Shown: one piece after another, positions 1 to 8,349 of the stretch
Layout of the letters: the number at the start of each line of letters is the position of its first letter
Numbering within the stretch: position 1 is the first letter of the stretch
NCBI RefSeq assembly: GCF_018128945.1
Contig: NZ_CP068393.1
Coordinates: forward strand, 744,001-808,000
Length of the DNA stretch: 64,000 nt
Direction of reading: 5' to 3'
Source: Aristaeella hokkaidonensis
Lineage (GTDB): Bacteria; Bacillota; Clostridia; Christensenellales; Aristaeellaceae
Notes under the pieces: generated by a model
The model's input: the letters and a program-made list of their open reading frames with translations, nothing else
The model's database searches: none
What the model was told of the DNA's origin: nothing
Program-made: the position numbers and the translations under genes

Positions 1-447
1 GGAGGGAAGGATCAGGGCAGCATTGGAGCCCACGTTTTCCACACGACACCAGAGACGGCGCACCAGTCCCCGGGCAGGGATCAGTTCGTTCCAGTCATTG
101 AGCGGCGTACGGCCGCCAAAGAGCATAACACGGACCAGCAGGTCATGTTCTTCCACGGAGAGCAGGGCAGCTTCCTGGGCGAAAGAATGAAGTACGCGGT
201 TCCGAAGCTCCTCTACCGTATGGAGTACAGGATGAAGAACCCGCCTGGCAGATTTGCGGTCTTCCTCCGCGAAAAAGGAGATATCATACAGTTTTTCCGC
301 ATCCACGTCGCTGCAGTCAGGTTCAAAAAGACAACGGGAAGGAAGGCCTGCGAGATCTTTCTCGCAGGCCTCCAATTGATCTGCCCGCAGAACGCTCATG
401 GTCTTGTCAGCCCAGTGAAGGGAGCGGGTATTGGTTTGCCTCAGCAT
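1..447 (-). CDS. Hypothetical protein, partial (runs off left edge)
   Basis: An open frame starts at ATG 447 on the minus strand and stays open for 149 codons to base 1 without a stop, so the C-terminus lies outside the window. An AAAGGA ribosome binding site lies about a dozen bases upstream. The start lies 21 bases after the ilvE stop, so the gene is probably co-transcribed with ilvE. The visible protein begins MLRQTNTRSLHWADK, is mostly charged and helical, and has no signal peptide, membrane segment or motif I recognise. A perfect 12-bp inverted repeat sits inside its coding sequence (344-371). Its function is unknown. Confidence 0.75.
   Translation of the reverse strand, partial: MLRQTNTRSLHWADKTMSVLRADQLEACEKDLAGLPSRCLFEPDCSDVDAEKLYDISFFAEEDRKSARRVLHPVLHTVEELRNRVLHSFAQEAALLSVEEHDLLVRVMLFGGRTPLNDWNELIPARGLVRRLWCRVENVGSNAALILPS
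344..371. repeat. Perfect 12-bp inverted repeat inside a coding region
   Basis: AGGCCTGCGAGA (344-355) and its exact complement (360-371) flank a 4-base loop. It lies near the N-terminus of the left-edge gene and encodes residues around EACEKDLAG. The stem is as strong as a terminator but has no T-tract and is in frame with the protein. Confidence 0.8.
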
Positions 448-468
448 TGAGGTTGGATTCCTTTCAAA

Positions 469-1536
469 TTACAGTTTGATGATCCAGCCGAATTTGTCTT
501 CCAGACGCCCGTACTGAATCCCGGTGAGTGTATCATACAGGCTCTGGGCGACCTTGCCGATTCCGCCATCACCGATGGTGATCTTTTCATCCTTCATGGC
601 CAGGGTGCCGACGGGGCTGATGACCGCGGCTGTACCGGTGCCGAAGGCTTCGGTCAGCTTGCCGGACTTTGCGTCCGCGAAGATTTCATTGATATCCAGA
701 CGCTCTTCCTCGGCTTCATAACCCATGGAGCGGGCAAGCGTCAGCACGCTGTCGCGGGTGATACCGGGGAGAATGGAACCGTTCAGCTTGGGGGTAACAA
801 TCTTGTTGCCATAGGCAAACATCATGTTCATGGAGCCGACTTCCTCAACGTACTTCTGCTCCACACCATCCAGCCACAGCACCTGGGAGAAACCCTTCTT
901 CTCGGCAACGTCACCGGCGAGAATGGAGGCTGCGTAGTTACCGGCGCACTTGGTAAAGCCAACGCCGCCGCGAACCGCACGCACGTATGCATCTTCAACA
1001 TAGATACTGACGGGCTTCAGGCCTTCTTTATAGTAGGCACCCACGGGGCTGAGGATGATATAGAACAGATACTTTTTGGAAGCATGCACACCCAGGCCGA
1101 CATCCATGGAGATCATGGTGGGGCGAATGTAGAGGGAAGTGCCGTCCAGGTGCGGAACCCAGGCTTCCTCAATACGAACCAGCTGCTTCAGGCCTTCCAG
1201 GGCAGTTTCCTCATCCAGAGCGGGCATGCCCATGCGCTCTGCGCTGCGGGTCATGCGGGCGAGGTTGGCCTGGGGACGGAAGAGCTGCAGGCCGCCGTCA
1301 GCACGACGATAGCATTTGGTTCCTTCAAAAATGGCCTGGCCGTAATGGAGAACCATGGCGGCAGGATCCAGCGCAAAATCAGCGTAGGGTACGATGCGGG
1401 CGTTGTTCCAGCCGACACCCTGTTCATAGTCCATGAGGAACATATGGTCGGTAAAAATCCGGCCGAAACCGAGGGCAGACTCGTCCGCGGGTTTCTGTTT
1501 GAGATTCTGTGAAAGCGTTACTTTGATGTCCAGCAT
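469..1536 (-). CDS. ilvE: Branched-chain amino acid aminotransferase
   Basis: This cytosolic PLP enzyme of fold type IV transfers the amino group between leucine, isoleucine or valine and 2-oxoglutarate. At 355 aa it has the usual length of the bacterial BCAT form. The Schiff-base lysine is K196 in GVGFTKCAGNYAA, and EEVGSMNMMF and FGTGTAAVISPVG fit the cofactor and substrate pocket. N-terminal FTDHMFLMDY and HYGQAIFEGTKCYR are typical of the family. The start ATG at 1536 follows an AAAGAAGGA site. It is the first gene of a short minus-strand unit with the left-edge unknown protein. No other branched-chain biosynthesis gene is nearby, so it may act in either direction. Confidence 0.95.
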   Translation of the reverse strand: MLDIKVTLSQNLKQKPADESALGFGRIFTDHMFLMDYEQGVGWNNARIVPYADFALDPAAMVLHYGQAIFEGTKCYRRADGGLQLFRPQANLARMTRSAERMGMPALDEETALEGLKQLVRIEEAWVPHLDGTSLYIRPTMISMDVGLGVHASKKYLFYIILSPVGAYYKEGLKPVSIYVEDAYVRAVRGGVGFTKCAGNYAASILAGDVAEKKGFSQVLWLDGVEQKYVEEVGSMNMMFAYGNKIVTPKLNGSILPGITRDSVLTLARSMGYEAEEERLDINEIFADAKSGKLTEAFGTGTAAVISPVGTLAMKDEKITIGDGGIGKVAQSLYDTLTGIQYGRLEDKFGWIIKL

Positions 1537-1571
1537 GTCAGTTCCTTCTTTCCCATAAAATGATTGGAGAT

Positions 1572-1577
1572 ATTATA
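1572..1577 (-). promoter_or_regulatory. Candidate -10 element for ilvE
   Basis: A consensus TATAAT on the minus strand lies about 35 bases before the ilvE start. The -35 region 17 bases further upstream (ATTCAT) is poor, so this is only a moderate call. Confidence 0.4.
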
Positions 1578-1618
1578 CGCCCGGCAGACCAAAAATGAAT
1601 GGACTTTTTCTGTACTGA

Positions 1619-2371
1619 TTACAGTTCATCCAGAATGTCGTCCAGGGCAATGGGGAAGGTAATAAGATCTGTTCCTTCCGGTACCTCGTCCAGAATATCA
1701 TAAGGCTGCAGATAGAAAACAGGATCGCCGTTTTCATCCAGATAGAAATCTTCAGAAGGGAAGAAGAATGATTCCAGATCTTCTTCTGACAGGTTGCTGC
1801 TGTCAATGATGTCATCATTCTCTTCGATTATGCTCCAGACCATCTGCCGTACCAGCGTTTCTGCTTTCTCTGTCTGGTACTCCTGAAGCCATTCATCGTT
1901 TTCAGCAGGGGAAAGGATCCCGAGCAGCATAGGCAGTGAATAGGTGGATCCGTTTATACCGTTTTTCCTGGAAAAGACGTGCCCTTTCCACGTAACCTGT
2001 GAATGATCCGGAATATTTTTTTCTGTACGAATCAGCACGGAGAAATAGTCATCATTGTTACAGGTGACCGTATAATCAATCTTTGTTGAAGTATCGCTGC
2101 CCACATAGGCGTCCTGGATCATGGGGACAATAAACTCATTCTCGTAGTCCAGCAGTTCAGAGAAGAATACATTGATCCCCATGCCGCCTTCTGCGTTTTC
2201 ATCCACATGGGGATAACGGTAGCTGTAGGAGAAAATGCCCGCAGAAGGATCTGACTCATCATAAGGAATAACAATATCTTCTGCATAATCATCCAGCATG
2301 GGAAGCGGATCTGCCAGAACGGGGAACGCTGACAGGACAAGGATCAGCAGTAACGAAAGAAAACGCTTCAT
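1619..2371 (-). CDS. Secreted protein, DUF3298/RsiV-like C-terminus
   Basis: The 250-aa protein starts with a signal peptide (MKRFLSLLLILVLSAFPVLA, cut likely before DP). The C-terminal stretch with FYLDENGDPVFYLQPYDI followed by a hydrophobic strand resembles the DUF3298 fold of RsiV-like extracytoplasmic proteins, which bind wall-active ligands in some members. This match is by pattern only. ATG 2371 has an ACAGGAG site. It is the last gene of a three-gene minus-strand run (LCP enzyme, zinc-ribbon membrane protein, this protein), with 16 bases to the preceding gene. That context suggests a role at the cell wall. There is no sigma factor or anti-sigma transmembrane segment, unlike true RsiV. 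Confidence 0.6.
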   Translation of the reverse strand: MKRFLSLLLILVLSAFPVLADPLPMLDDYAEDIVIPYDESDPSAGIFSYSYRYPHVDENAEGGMGINVFFSELLDYENEFIVPMIQDAYVGSDTSTKIDYTVTCNNDDYFSVLIRTEKNIPDHSQVTWKGHVFSRKNGINGSTYSLPMLLGILSPAENDEWLQEYQTEKAETLVRQMVWSIIEENDDIIDSSNLSEEDLESFFFPSEDFYLDENGDPVFYLQPYDILDEVPEGTDLITFPIALDDILDEL

Positions 2372-2387
2372 CAGAACAGCTCCTGTC

Positions 2388-4199
2388 TTATTTAATATAG
2401 CTGTAACGGGCGATCAGTACAGGCATGTTGTCATAAACACCGGAAACATCCGCGAAAATCCGGTAATATTTTCCTTTCTCCCAATGGAACTTGGACTGTT
2501 CCGGACATTCAACAACCACAGGCTGGGACTTTCCATCCTCACTGGTGTTAATCACGACCCGCAGCGGTTTCTCATTGATGATATCCTTGACAGTTCCCAT
2601 GACCACATAGATCTGGTGCTTGTCAGCACGGACCTTGATGTTGTTGAGCAGTTCGGAATAACCTTCAGGAGAGAGTGACCAGGCTTTCGGAGTATATTCC
2701 TCCGGCCGGGGAACATAATACACCTTGTGGTTGACAACAGAGGTTCTCATACCTTCCCGTGAAGAGGTGATGGTGATGGTGTTTTCGCCTACTTCTTTAA
2801 AAATGGCAATGAAGGAGAATTTTCCGGTGGTGTCCAGCTCAGTAATATCGAAGTCAGAATAATCTGAAAGGATATGAACCTCGGAGCCGGGCAAAGTGGT
2901 TGCGGTTACCCTCATCACATTTTTGTCCGTGCTGCCGATGGTGCCGACGGCCAGGTCAAGCGGGATTTCCTGCTTTTCACGGTAAAGGGTTACATTGATT
3001 GTGTTTTCACGGCAGTAACGGGAACGGACTTTAATGACATAAGGATTGATGCCGATGGGCTGTACCGTGGCATTGTATACCACTTCACCGGTTTCATCAT
3101 TGACGATATCCGAGTAATCCTGATCATTGATTGTGATGCGGGAATCGGGCCGGACAGTGAACTTAATAGAGTACATAGTAGTGGAGACTTCTTTGTACAG
3201 ACCTTCCGGTGATTCCAGGGAAATCGGACTGATGGGAATGGTGATCGGGTAGGTGATCAGCGGCAGCGGCGTCTGCTTGCCGGAGGCTGTTTTCAGGAAA
3301 GGCGTCATGGTGACGTCCATGGTCTCCTCAAGGGCACCTTCCAGGTTGTCATACCAGGTATGATCCGCCACCACGATGGTTGCAAAGCCATCCATGACAA
3401 CATAGCTGGCGTGCAGCTCACGGACATAGATGGTAGTGCCTTCCTCGCCCGGGATCAGAATTGTGTGGGCGGGCAGGTCATCAAGCAACGATGCGGTGAT
3501 GATAGCATCTTTGTTGTAATCGGGCCGATCCTGACTGGCCAGGTAGCGGTATCCGAAGTATCCGCCTGCGCCCAACAGGGCGACAACCAGCAGCATAAGC
3601 AGTATTTTCAGGATTCCCTTTTTCTTTTCCGGAGCAGGGGCTATGTTTTTACTCAGTGGTCCGGCCAGGTGCCAGGAACCGGTTCCCTGGCTGTAGCCAT
3701 ATCCGCCGGCAGGAACGGGATCGTAGGTGTGGCTTTCCACAAAAGCCCCGTTTTCGTCCATAAAACGGACACGATTCCAGATTTCAGACTGTTCACGGCG
3801 GGCTTTTTCATTGCGGGAAACAGGCTGCACCCGGATTGCAGTCACAGGTTCTTCAACCCGTCGCACCCGACGGGTATATTCTGATGAATCATCCGTGACA
3901 ATGACTTCGGGTTCCGGACGTGAAGCTGTTTTTTTGCTCAGACGGCGCTGACGCTCGGCACCTTCATGCTTGCGCTTTTTCAGTTCCTGCATTTCACCGG
4001 CAAGCTGATCACGGGCATCAGGGGTGGAATCCACCTGACCGAATTCATCGGCACGCAAATACGCCGTGGAAGGACCGCTGTCCTTCAGCGTATTCTTCCA
4101 CTGTAATTTTGAGGCTCCGTCAATATTCAGCGGCGCGCCGCATTTTATACAGTGAGGCATGGATGCGCGGTTCCATTGACCGCATTCAGGACATTTCAT
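2388..4199 (-). CDS. Zinc-ribbon single-pass membrane protein with large exported domain
   Basis: This 603-aa protein starts with a treble-clef zinc ribbon (MKCPECGQWN...HCIKCGAPLN, four Cys within 20 residues). A charged, probably disordered cytosolic stretch of about 165 residues follows, then one membrane segment near residues 195-220 (GILKILLMLLVVALLGAGGY). The remaining ~380 residues are rich in beta-strand patterns and would lie outside the cell; GKFSFIAIFKEVGENTITIT looks like an Ig-like strand pair. ATG 4199 follows TTAGGAG. It sits 16 bases after the LCP gene and 16 before the secreted DUF3298-like gene, so the three are probably one operon. I cannot name the family. The architecture resembles zinc-ribbon membrane proteins such as YvbJ, but function is unknown. 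Confidence 0.75.
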   Translation of the reverse strand: MKCPECGQWNRASMPHCIKCGAPLNIDGASKLQWKNTLKDSGPSTAYLRADEFGQVDSTPDARDQLAGEMQELKKRKHEGAERQRRLSKKTASRPEPEVIVTDDSSEYTRRVRRVEEPVTAIRVQPVSRNEKARREQSEIWNRVRFMDENGAFVESHTYDPVPAGGYGYSQGTGSWHLAGPLSKNIAPAPEKKKGILKILLMLLVVALLGAGGYFGYRYLASQDRPDYNKDAIITASLLDDLPAHTILIPGEEGTTIYVRELHASYVVMDGFATIVVADHTWYDNLEGALEETMDVTMTPFLKTASGKQTPLPLITYPITIPISPISLESPEGLYKEVSTTMYSIKFTVRPDSRITINDQDYSDIVNDETGEVVYNATVQPIGINPYVIKVRSRYCRENTINVTLYREKQEIPLDLAVGTIGSTDKNVMRVTATTLPGSEVHILSDYSDFDITELDTTGKFSFIAIFKEVGENTITITSSREGMRTSVVNHKVYYVPRPEEYTPKAWSLSPEGYSELLNNIKVRADKHQIYVVMGTVKDIINEKPLRVVINTSEDGKSQPVVVECPEQSKFHWEKGKYYRIFADVSGVYDNMPVLIARYSYIK

Positions 4200-4215
4200 G
4201 GCATTCTCCTAAAGA

Positions 4216-5376
4216 TTAAAAGTCATCATCGTCCTCATCATCCGCGACAAGGAAGCTGTTCTGCAGATATTCCTGGAAAGCTTCCCGACAATACGGCCAG
4301 TTGATTTCCTGCGCCAGCATCTCACAGAACAGGATCGGACGACGGGCTATATCCTCATGGGGGATCCGCATCTCTTCGATGGTACATTCACGAAGTTCGT
4401 AAGCGTACTTGGCAGCTTCGATGATCTCGTTCAGGTTCATATTGGTCTTGTTGTTGTTTTCAAGAAGATTGTTGGCCAGTCCCTGTGCTTCATCCCAGCT
4501 CATTGCTTTGCATTTTTTAGACAAAGCCTGTATTACATTCCGGGCACGCTGAGTGCGCATCAGATCACCTTCGGAACTGTCCTTCCGGATCCGCATGTAG
4601 ACAACTGCGGAAACTCCGGCAGTTTTTTTGTCGATCTTATCAGAGTGATAATCAATGACCTTGCCCTCGGGGTTTTTGAAAGTATATACCCCTGTCGGAT
4701 GCTTGCCGCTGTTGTACAGGTCATTTCCATTCGGATCAAACACAGTGCCTTCCCAGATTACGCCCTGCAGCTTCCTGATCTCGCTCTGCGTGTTCAGGGT
4801 AATCTGTACGCCGCCCAAATAGTCGATGATATTGGCCAGCTGCCTCCACGTGAACATAATATACTTTTCGACTCTTACGCCCAGATGCTGGCTGATTGTC
4901 TGGCAAAGCGCTTCAGGTCCCATATCATTGTAGACGTAATTGATACGGCCATGCTTTTCTTCTTTTTCCGTGGAGTCGATTTTTCGAATGATCGCATCCC
5001 GGATGATGGAGGTAAGCATAATACGGTGAGCACGCGTATCCAGGGTGACCAGCATAATACCGTCTGTATTTCCGTACATATCACGACGCTGGCCGTTCAG
5101 GGTCGGCGGCTTTGAGTTGTCCGGACGGGGATCTCTCTTCCACTGGTCGATACACAGAAGAAGATAGTGATGCTGCCCTTCGACAACAGGGGGCAGTTCT
5201 TCCATGGGAACTACTTCGATATGCTCCGGCTGACGCTCATGGGGTAATTTCTTCTTTCCCCACTCTTCGGGTGTCAGTGTAGGAGTCGGAACAGCAAGGT
5301 CGGCTGATTCTTCTGCTGCAACCAGAGGGAGAGGGAGAAGCAGCAATACCATAATCAGTGCAAATAGTTTCCGCAT
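4216..5376 (-). CDS. LytR-CpsA-Psr (LCP) family wall polymer transferase
   Basis: LCP enzymes transfer anionic glycopolymers from lipid carriers to peptidoglycan at the outer membrane face. The 386-aa protein has a signal sequence or anchor (MRKLFALIMVLLLLPLPLVA). The LCP domain spans roughly residues 70-330: HYLLLCIDQW, NTDGIMLVTLD, LTSIIRDAII (the family's IPRDT position), RINYVYNDMGPEAL and IIDYLGGVQITL. It ends in an acidic tail (DDEDDDDF). The start is ATG 5376, 11 bases from AAAGGAG; a GTG 12 bases upstream abuts that site and is less likely. It leads an operon with the two envelope proteins downstream. In IIRDAIIR the conserved Arg and Asp are kept but Pro and Thr of the consensus are replaced. 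Confidence 0.88.
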   Translation of the reverse strand: MRKLFALIMVLLLLPLPLVAAEESADLAVPTPTLTPEEWGKKKLPHERQPEHIEVVPMEELPPVVEGQHHYLLLCIDQWKRDPRPDNSKPPTLNGQRRDMYGNTDGIMLVTLDTRAHRIMLTSIIRDAIIRKIDSTEKEEKHGRINYVYNDMGPEALCQTISQHLGVRVEKYIMFTWRQLANIIDYLGGVQITLNTQSEIRKLQGVIWEGTVFDPNGNDLYNSGKHPTGVYTFKNPEGKVIDYHSDKIDKKTAGVSAVVYMRIRKDSSEGDLMRTQRARNVIQALSKKCKAMSWDEAQGLANNLLENNNKTNMNLNEIIEAAKYAYELRECTIEEMRIPHEDIARRPILFCEMLAQEINWPYCREAFQEYLQNSFLVADDEDDDDF

Positions 5377-5559
5377 GGATGAATACACTCCTTTGGGATA
5401 ACTGAAGATTCAACTTTAATTATAATACAGTAATGAAAAAGAAGAAAGAGGAAATTCGTAAATTTGACAAAAAGATGAAACAATTCTGAAAAGAATGAGA
5501 CATATCCGGAATGCTCCGGAACCTGCGCGGATTTGCTTTTCTTTTTAAATGGTCAATGG

Positions 5560-5565
5560 TATAAT
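5560..5565 (+). promoter_or_regulatory. Candidate -10 element for the FAD dehydrogenase
   Basis: A consensus TATAAT lies about 60 bases before the gene at 5627. The upstream region is T-rich but has no clean TTGACA at 17 bases. Confidence 0.5.
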
Positions 5566-5626
5566 TTATAAGCCGGGACCGGACGAGAATCCGTTCCACC
5601 GGACTAAAGCATAGAAAGACTTGGAA

Positions 5627-7015
5627 ATGATGACGGATTATGACGTGCTGATTATCGGGGCAGGCCCCGGAGGCATTTTTACAGCTTATGAGCTGACCGA
5701 AAAAGCAGCGAAGCCTATGAAGGTGGCTGTGTTTGAGCTGGGCAGGAAACTGGACAGACGCAAATGCCCCATTGACGGAGACAAGGTTAAGTCCTGCATC
5801 CGTTGCAAGACTTGCTCCATTATGAGTGGATTTGGCGGCGCAGGCGCTTTTTCTGACGGAAAATACAACATTACAAACGACTTCGGCGGCAGCCTGCATG
5901 AACATGTGGGCAAGAAACGCGCGCTGGAACTGATGCGCTATGTGGATGAGATTAACCTGAAATACGGCGGAGAAGGAACCAAACTATACTCCACCGCCAA
6001 TACAACTATCCGCAAAACCTGCCTGCAGAACGGGCTGCACCTGCTGGATGCACAGGTGCGCCATCTGGGAACGGATATCAACTATGTGGTGCTGGATAAC
6101 CTGTATAATGACCTGAAGGATAAGGTGGATTTCTTCTTTGAGGCGCCTGTGGCTTCCGTGAAGCGGGAAGGTGAAAACTACACAGTCACGATGGAGGACG
6201 GGAAAAGCTATACAGCGTCCCATTGCGTTATTTCCGTCGGGCGCAGCGGCAGCAAATGGATGGAAGGCGTATGCCGGGAAATGGGAATTCCCACCAAGAG
6301 TAACCGCGTGGACATCGGCGTACGGGTGGAACTGCCTGCCCAGGTTTTCAGCCACCTGACAGATGAACTCTACGAGAGCAAGATTGTCTACCGGACAGAA
6401 AAGTTTGAAGACCTGGTCCGGACCTTCTGTATGAATCCCCATGGCGCGGTGGTCAGTGAAAATACCAACGGTATCGTGACGGTGAACGGACACAGCTATG
6501 AAGATCCGGCAAAACATACGGAAAATACAAATTTTGCACTTCTGGTCAGCAAGCATTTTTCTGAGCCATTCAAGGATTCCAACGGATATGGCGAATCCAT
6601 CGCCAGGCTGAGCAATATGCTGGGTGGCGGTGTGATTGTGCAGCGCTTTGGCGACCTGGTCCGGGGACGGAGAAGCACCCCGGGGCGTATTGCCGATTCT
6701 TTCGTGACGCCGACACTGGCCGCGACACCGGGTGACCTGAGCCTGGTGATCCCGAAACGCATCCTGGATGGCATTATCGAGATGATTTATGCCCTGGACA
6801 AGATCGCACCCGGCACTGCCAATGACGATACGCTGCTCTATGGTGTTGAGGTCAAGTTCTACAATATGGAAGTGCAGCTGGACGAAAACCTCGAAACGGC
6901 CTATCCCGGCCTGTATGTGATCGGCGATGGCAGCGGAGTAACGCACAGCCTGTCACATGCCAGCGCAAGCGGAGTGCATGTGGCCAGAACAATTTTGTCT
7001 TCGACAAAACAATGA
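5627..7015 (+). CDS. Uncharacterised FAD-dependent dehydrogenase (COG2509-like)
   Basis: The 462-aa flavoprotein has an N-terminal Rossmann site (DVLIIGAGPGGIFTAYEL) and a C-terminal FAD-closing segment (GLYVIGDGSGVTHSLSHAS). A cysteine-rich segment near residues 50-75 (CPIDGDK...CIRCKTCSIMSG) is typical of the COG2509 group and could hold a metal or redox centre. Substrate and partner are not known for this group. Two adjacent ATGs (5627, 5630) and a TTG (5621) are possible starts; I chose 5627 because none has a clear ribosome site. The gene stands alone. Its last seven codons and stop form the first hairpin of the repeat array that follows, so the C-terminal residues ILSSTKQ are repeat-derived. 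Confidence 0.85.
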   Translation: MMTDYDVLIIGAGPGGIFTAYELTEKAAKPMKVAVFELGRKLDRRKCPIDGDKVKSCIRCKTCSIMSGFGGAGAFSDGKYNITNDFGGSLHEHVGKKRALELMRYVDEINLKYGGEGTKLYSTANTTIRKTCLQNGLHLLDAQVRHLGTDINYVVLDNLYNDLKDKVDFFFEAPVASVKREGENYTVTMEDGKSYTASHCVISVGRSGSKWMEGVCREMGIPTKSNRVDIGVRVELPAQVFSHLTDELYESKIVYRTEKFEDLVRTFCMNPHGAVVSENTNGIVTVNGHSYEDPAKHTENTNFALLVSKHFSEPFKDSNGYGESIARLSNMLGGGVIVQRFGDLVRGRRSTPGRIADSFVTPTLAATPGDLSLVIPKRILDGIIEMIYALDKIAPGTANDDTLLYGVEVKFYNMEVQLDENLETAYPGLYVIGDGSGVTHSLSHASASGVHVARTILSSTKQ

Positions 7016-7117
7016 AATATCCGCCATATGGCGGATGTGAAATGTTCGCGATGCGAACATGAAATATTGAGCCTGAAGGCTCAATGTGAAATATCTGTCT
7101 AAAGACAGATGTGAAAG
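6993..7117 (+). repeat. Tandem array of five short variable hairpins
   Basis: Five consecutive hairpins: TTTTGTC/GACAAAA (6993-7009), ATCCGCCAT/ATGGCGGAT (7019-7036), ATGTTCGC/GCGAACAT (7042-7060), ATTGAGCC/GGCTCAAT (7066-7085) and ATCTGTC/GACAGAT (7093-7110). Each is separated by a constant linker, (G)TGAAAT or GAAAT, with units every 22-27 bases. Stem sequences differ completely but stay complementary; the last four stems begin and end in AT. The first hairpin lies in the dehydrogenase coding sequence, and the TGA of the first linker is its stop codon. The last linker reads GTGAAAG and leads into a terminator. Confidence 0.9.
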
Positions 7118-7133
7118 AAACAGACAAAACTAA

Positions 7134-7159
7134 ACGAGGGCCGGAAGGTCCTCGTTTTT
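7134..7159. terminator. Bidirectional intrinsic terminator
   Basis: ACGAGGGCC, loop GGAA, GGTCCTCGT followed by five T on the plus strand. On the minus strand the same stem ends in CGTTTAG. It separates the convergent FAD dehydrogenase and tmcAL, and the tmcAL stop lies inside its T-tract. Confidence 0.85.
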
Positions 7160-8327
7160 ATATGGAAATCAGCTTTTCGGTGAAGGGGAGGGTGTCAGGA
7201 AGACCGGAACACTGGGCCCAGAGACGCCAGGCTGCCAGATCTGAAGGAGAGGCAGCTTTCTTCCATTCGGTAAAGGAAGTGATTACCGGAACGGGAAGGG
7301 ATTTCCAAAGGGCTGTCATTTCCGGACGTTTCCGTAAGCCAAGAAGCAATGCGTGATCCGGAAGAGGCGTGTTTTCGGTATCGTTCTTCGTAATGCCCAG
7401 CAGGACAGAGGCGCACAGGCGGCTGATGCGGGCTGCCGGATAACGCCTGCCGGACAAGGCCGTGATCAGTTCTTCCCGGGTGCGGGAAACCGCGGCGGCT
7501 GAACGCACTGCATTTTCCATTCCCTCAGAGAGATCCGGAAGGAGGCTGTATTCCTCCTCTGACATGGAACGAAGGCGGGAAAGCAGCATAGCATCCAGAA
7601 TGCGTTCGTCAGGAACACGGCCTTCCAGAAAACGGCGGCGCAGCAGGTCTGCAGTATATGAGGGAACAGCTTCAAATGCAGCGGTGTAGCTGCCACGCAG
7701 CAGACTGTCCCGAATGGCGGACGCAGAAGGGGAAACGGGATCGATTCCAGCAGCATGATAACTGCCTGTACGCGGGATGATGACAGGACGCAGCGACAGA
7801 TTCAGACGCAGCATTGCCCGGAGATAACAGACAGCCAGGATATTGTTCGGCCGGTCCAGCAGGCCTTCGGCCTCCGGCAGCACAGAAGAAAAGGCGCCGG
7901 AGAGGGCTGCGGGATAACCCACACCTGAGGAAAGCTTTTCCTTCAGGAGAGCACTGAATGCGGGCGAAGGATTTTCCAGCAGACCGGCGGCACGGAAAAG
8001 CAGGGATTCATCCGCTGTTTCAGCACCGAAAGCCAGGTCCGTAACTCCAAGCCCGGCAAGCAGGGAAACAGCCCCCAGTGCATAGTGTTCCGCATCCCGA
8101 ACTGTCCAGAGAACAGGAAGGGAGAAGACAGCATCCGCTCCGGCTTCCAGCGCCAGGCGGGCACGATCCAGCGGGGAGAGCAGGGAAAACTCCCCGCGCT
8201 GCTTAAAGCAGGGGGAGAGGACAACAAAAACCAGATCAGGCGAGACGTGCCTGACGGCTTCCGTCATATGATACAGGTGCCCGCTGTGAAAAGGATCATA
8301 CTCCGCAACGACGCCGAGGATCTTCAT
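7158..8327 (-). CDS. tmcAL: tRNA(Met) cytidine acetate ligase
   Basis: TmcAL (YlbM family) makes N4-acetylcytidine at the wobble position of elongator tRNA(Met) from acetate and ATP. The 389-aa protein opens with the nucleotidyltransferase motif VVAEYDPFHSGHLYH (HxGH type), followed by SPCFKQRGEFSLLSPLDRAR and LAFGAE. RTGSYHAAGIDPVSPSASAI matches the family's second nucleotide motif. I start at ATG 8327 (MKILGVVAEYDP); the frame is open 22 codons further upstream, but that extension is not conserved-looking. The gene is alone. It uses acetate, and divergent acetate kinase lies next door; the adjacency may be chance. Confidence 0.9.
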   Translation of the reverse strand: MKILGVVAEYDPFHSGHLYHMTEAVRHVSPDLVFVVLSPCFKQRGEFSLLSPLDRARLALEAGADAVFSLPVLWTVRDAEHYALGAVSLLAGLGVTDLAFGAETADESLLFRAAGLLENPSPAFSALLKEKLSSGVGYPAALSGAFSSVLPEAEGLLDRPNNILAVCYLRAMLRLNLSLRPVIIPRTGSYHAAGIDPVSPSASAIRDSLLRGSYTAAFEAVPSYTADLLRRRFLEGRVPDERILDAMLLSRLRSMSEEEYSLLPDLSEGMENAVRSAAAVSRTREELITALSGRRYPAARISRLCASVLLGITKNDTENTPLPDHALLLGLRKRPEMTALWKSLPVPVITSFTEWKKAASPSDLAAWRLWAQCSGLPDTLPFTEKLISI

Positions 8328-8349
8328 GCGAACACCAACCTTTCTCCCG

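Noticed and set aside
7013..7117. CRISPR-like array
   Set aside because: The repeated part is only ~7 bases and the variable parts are palindromes of uneven length, unlike repeats of 24-40 bases with unique non-palindromic spacers. No cas gene is near.
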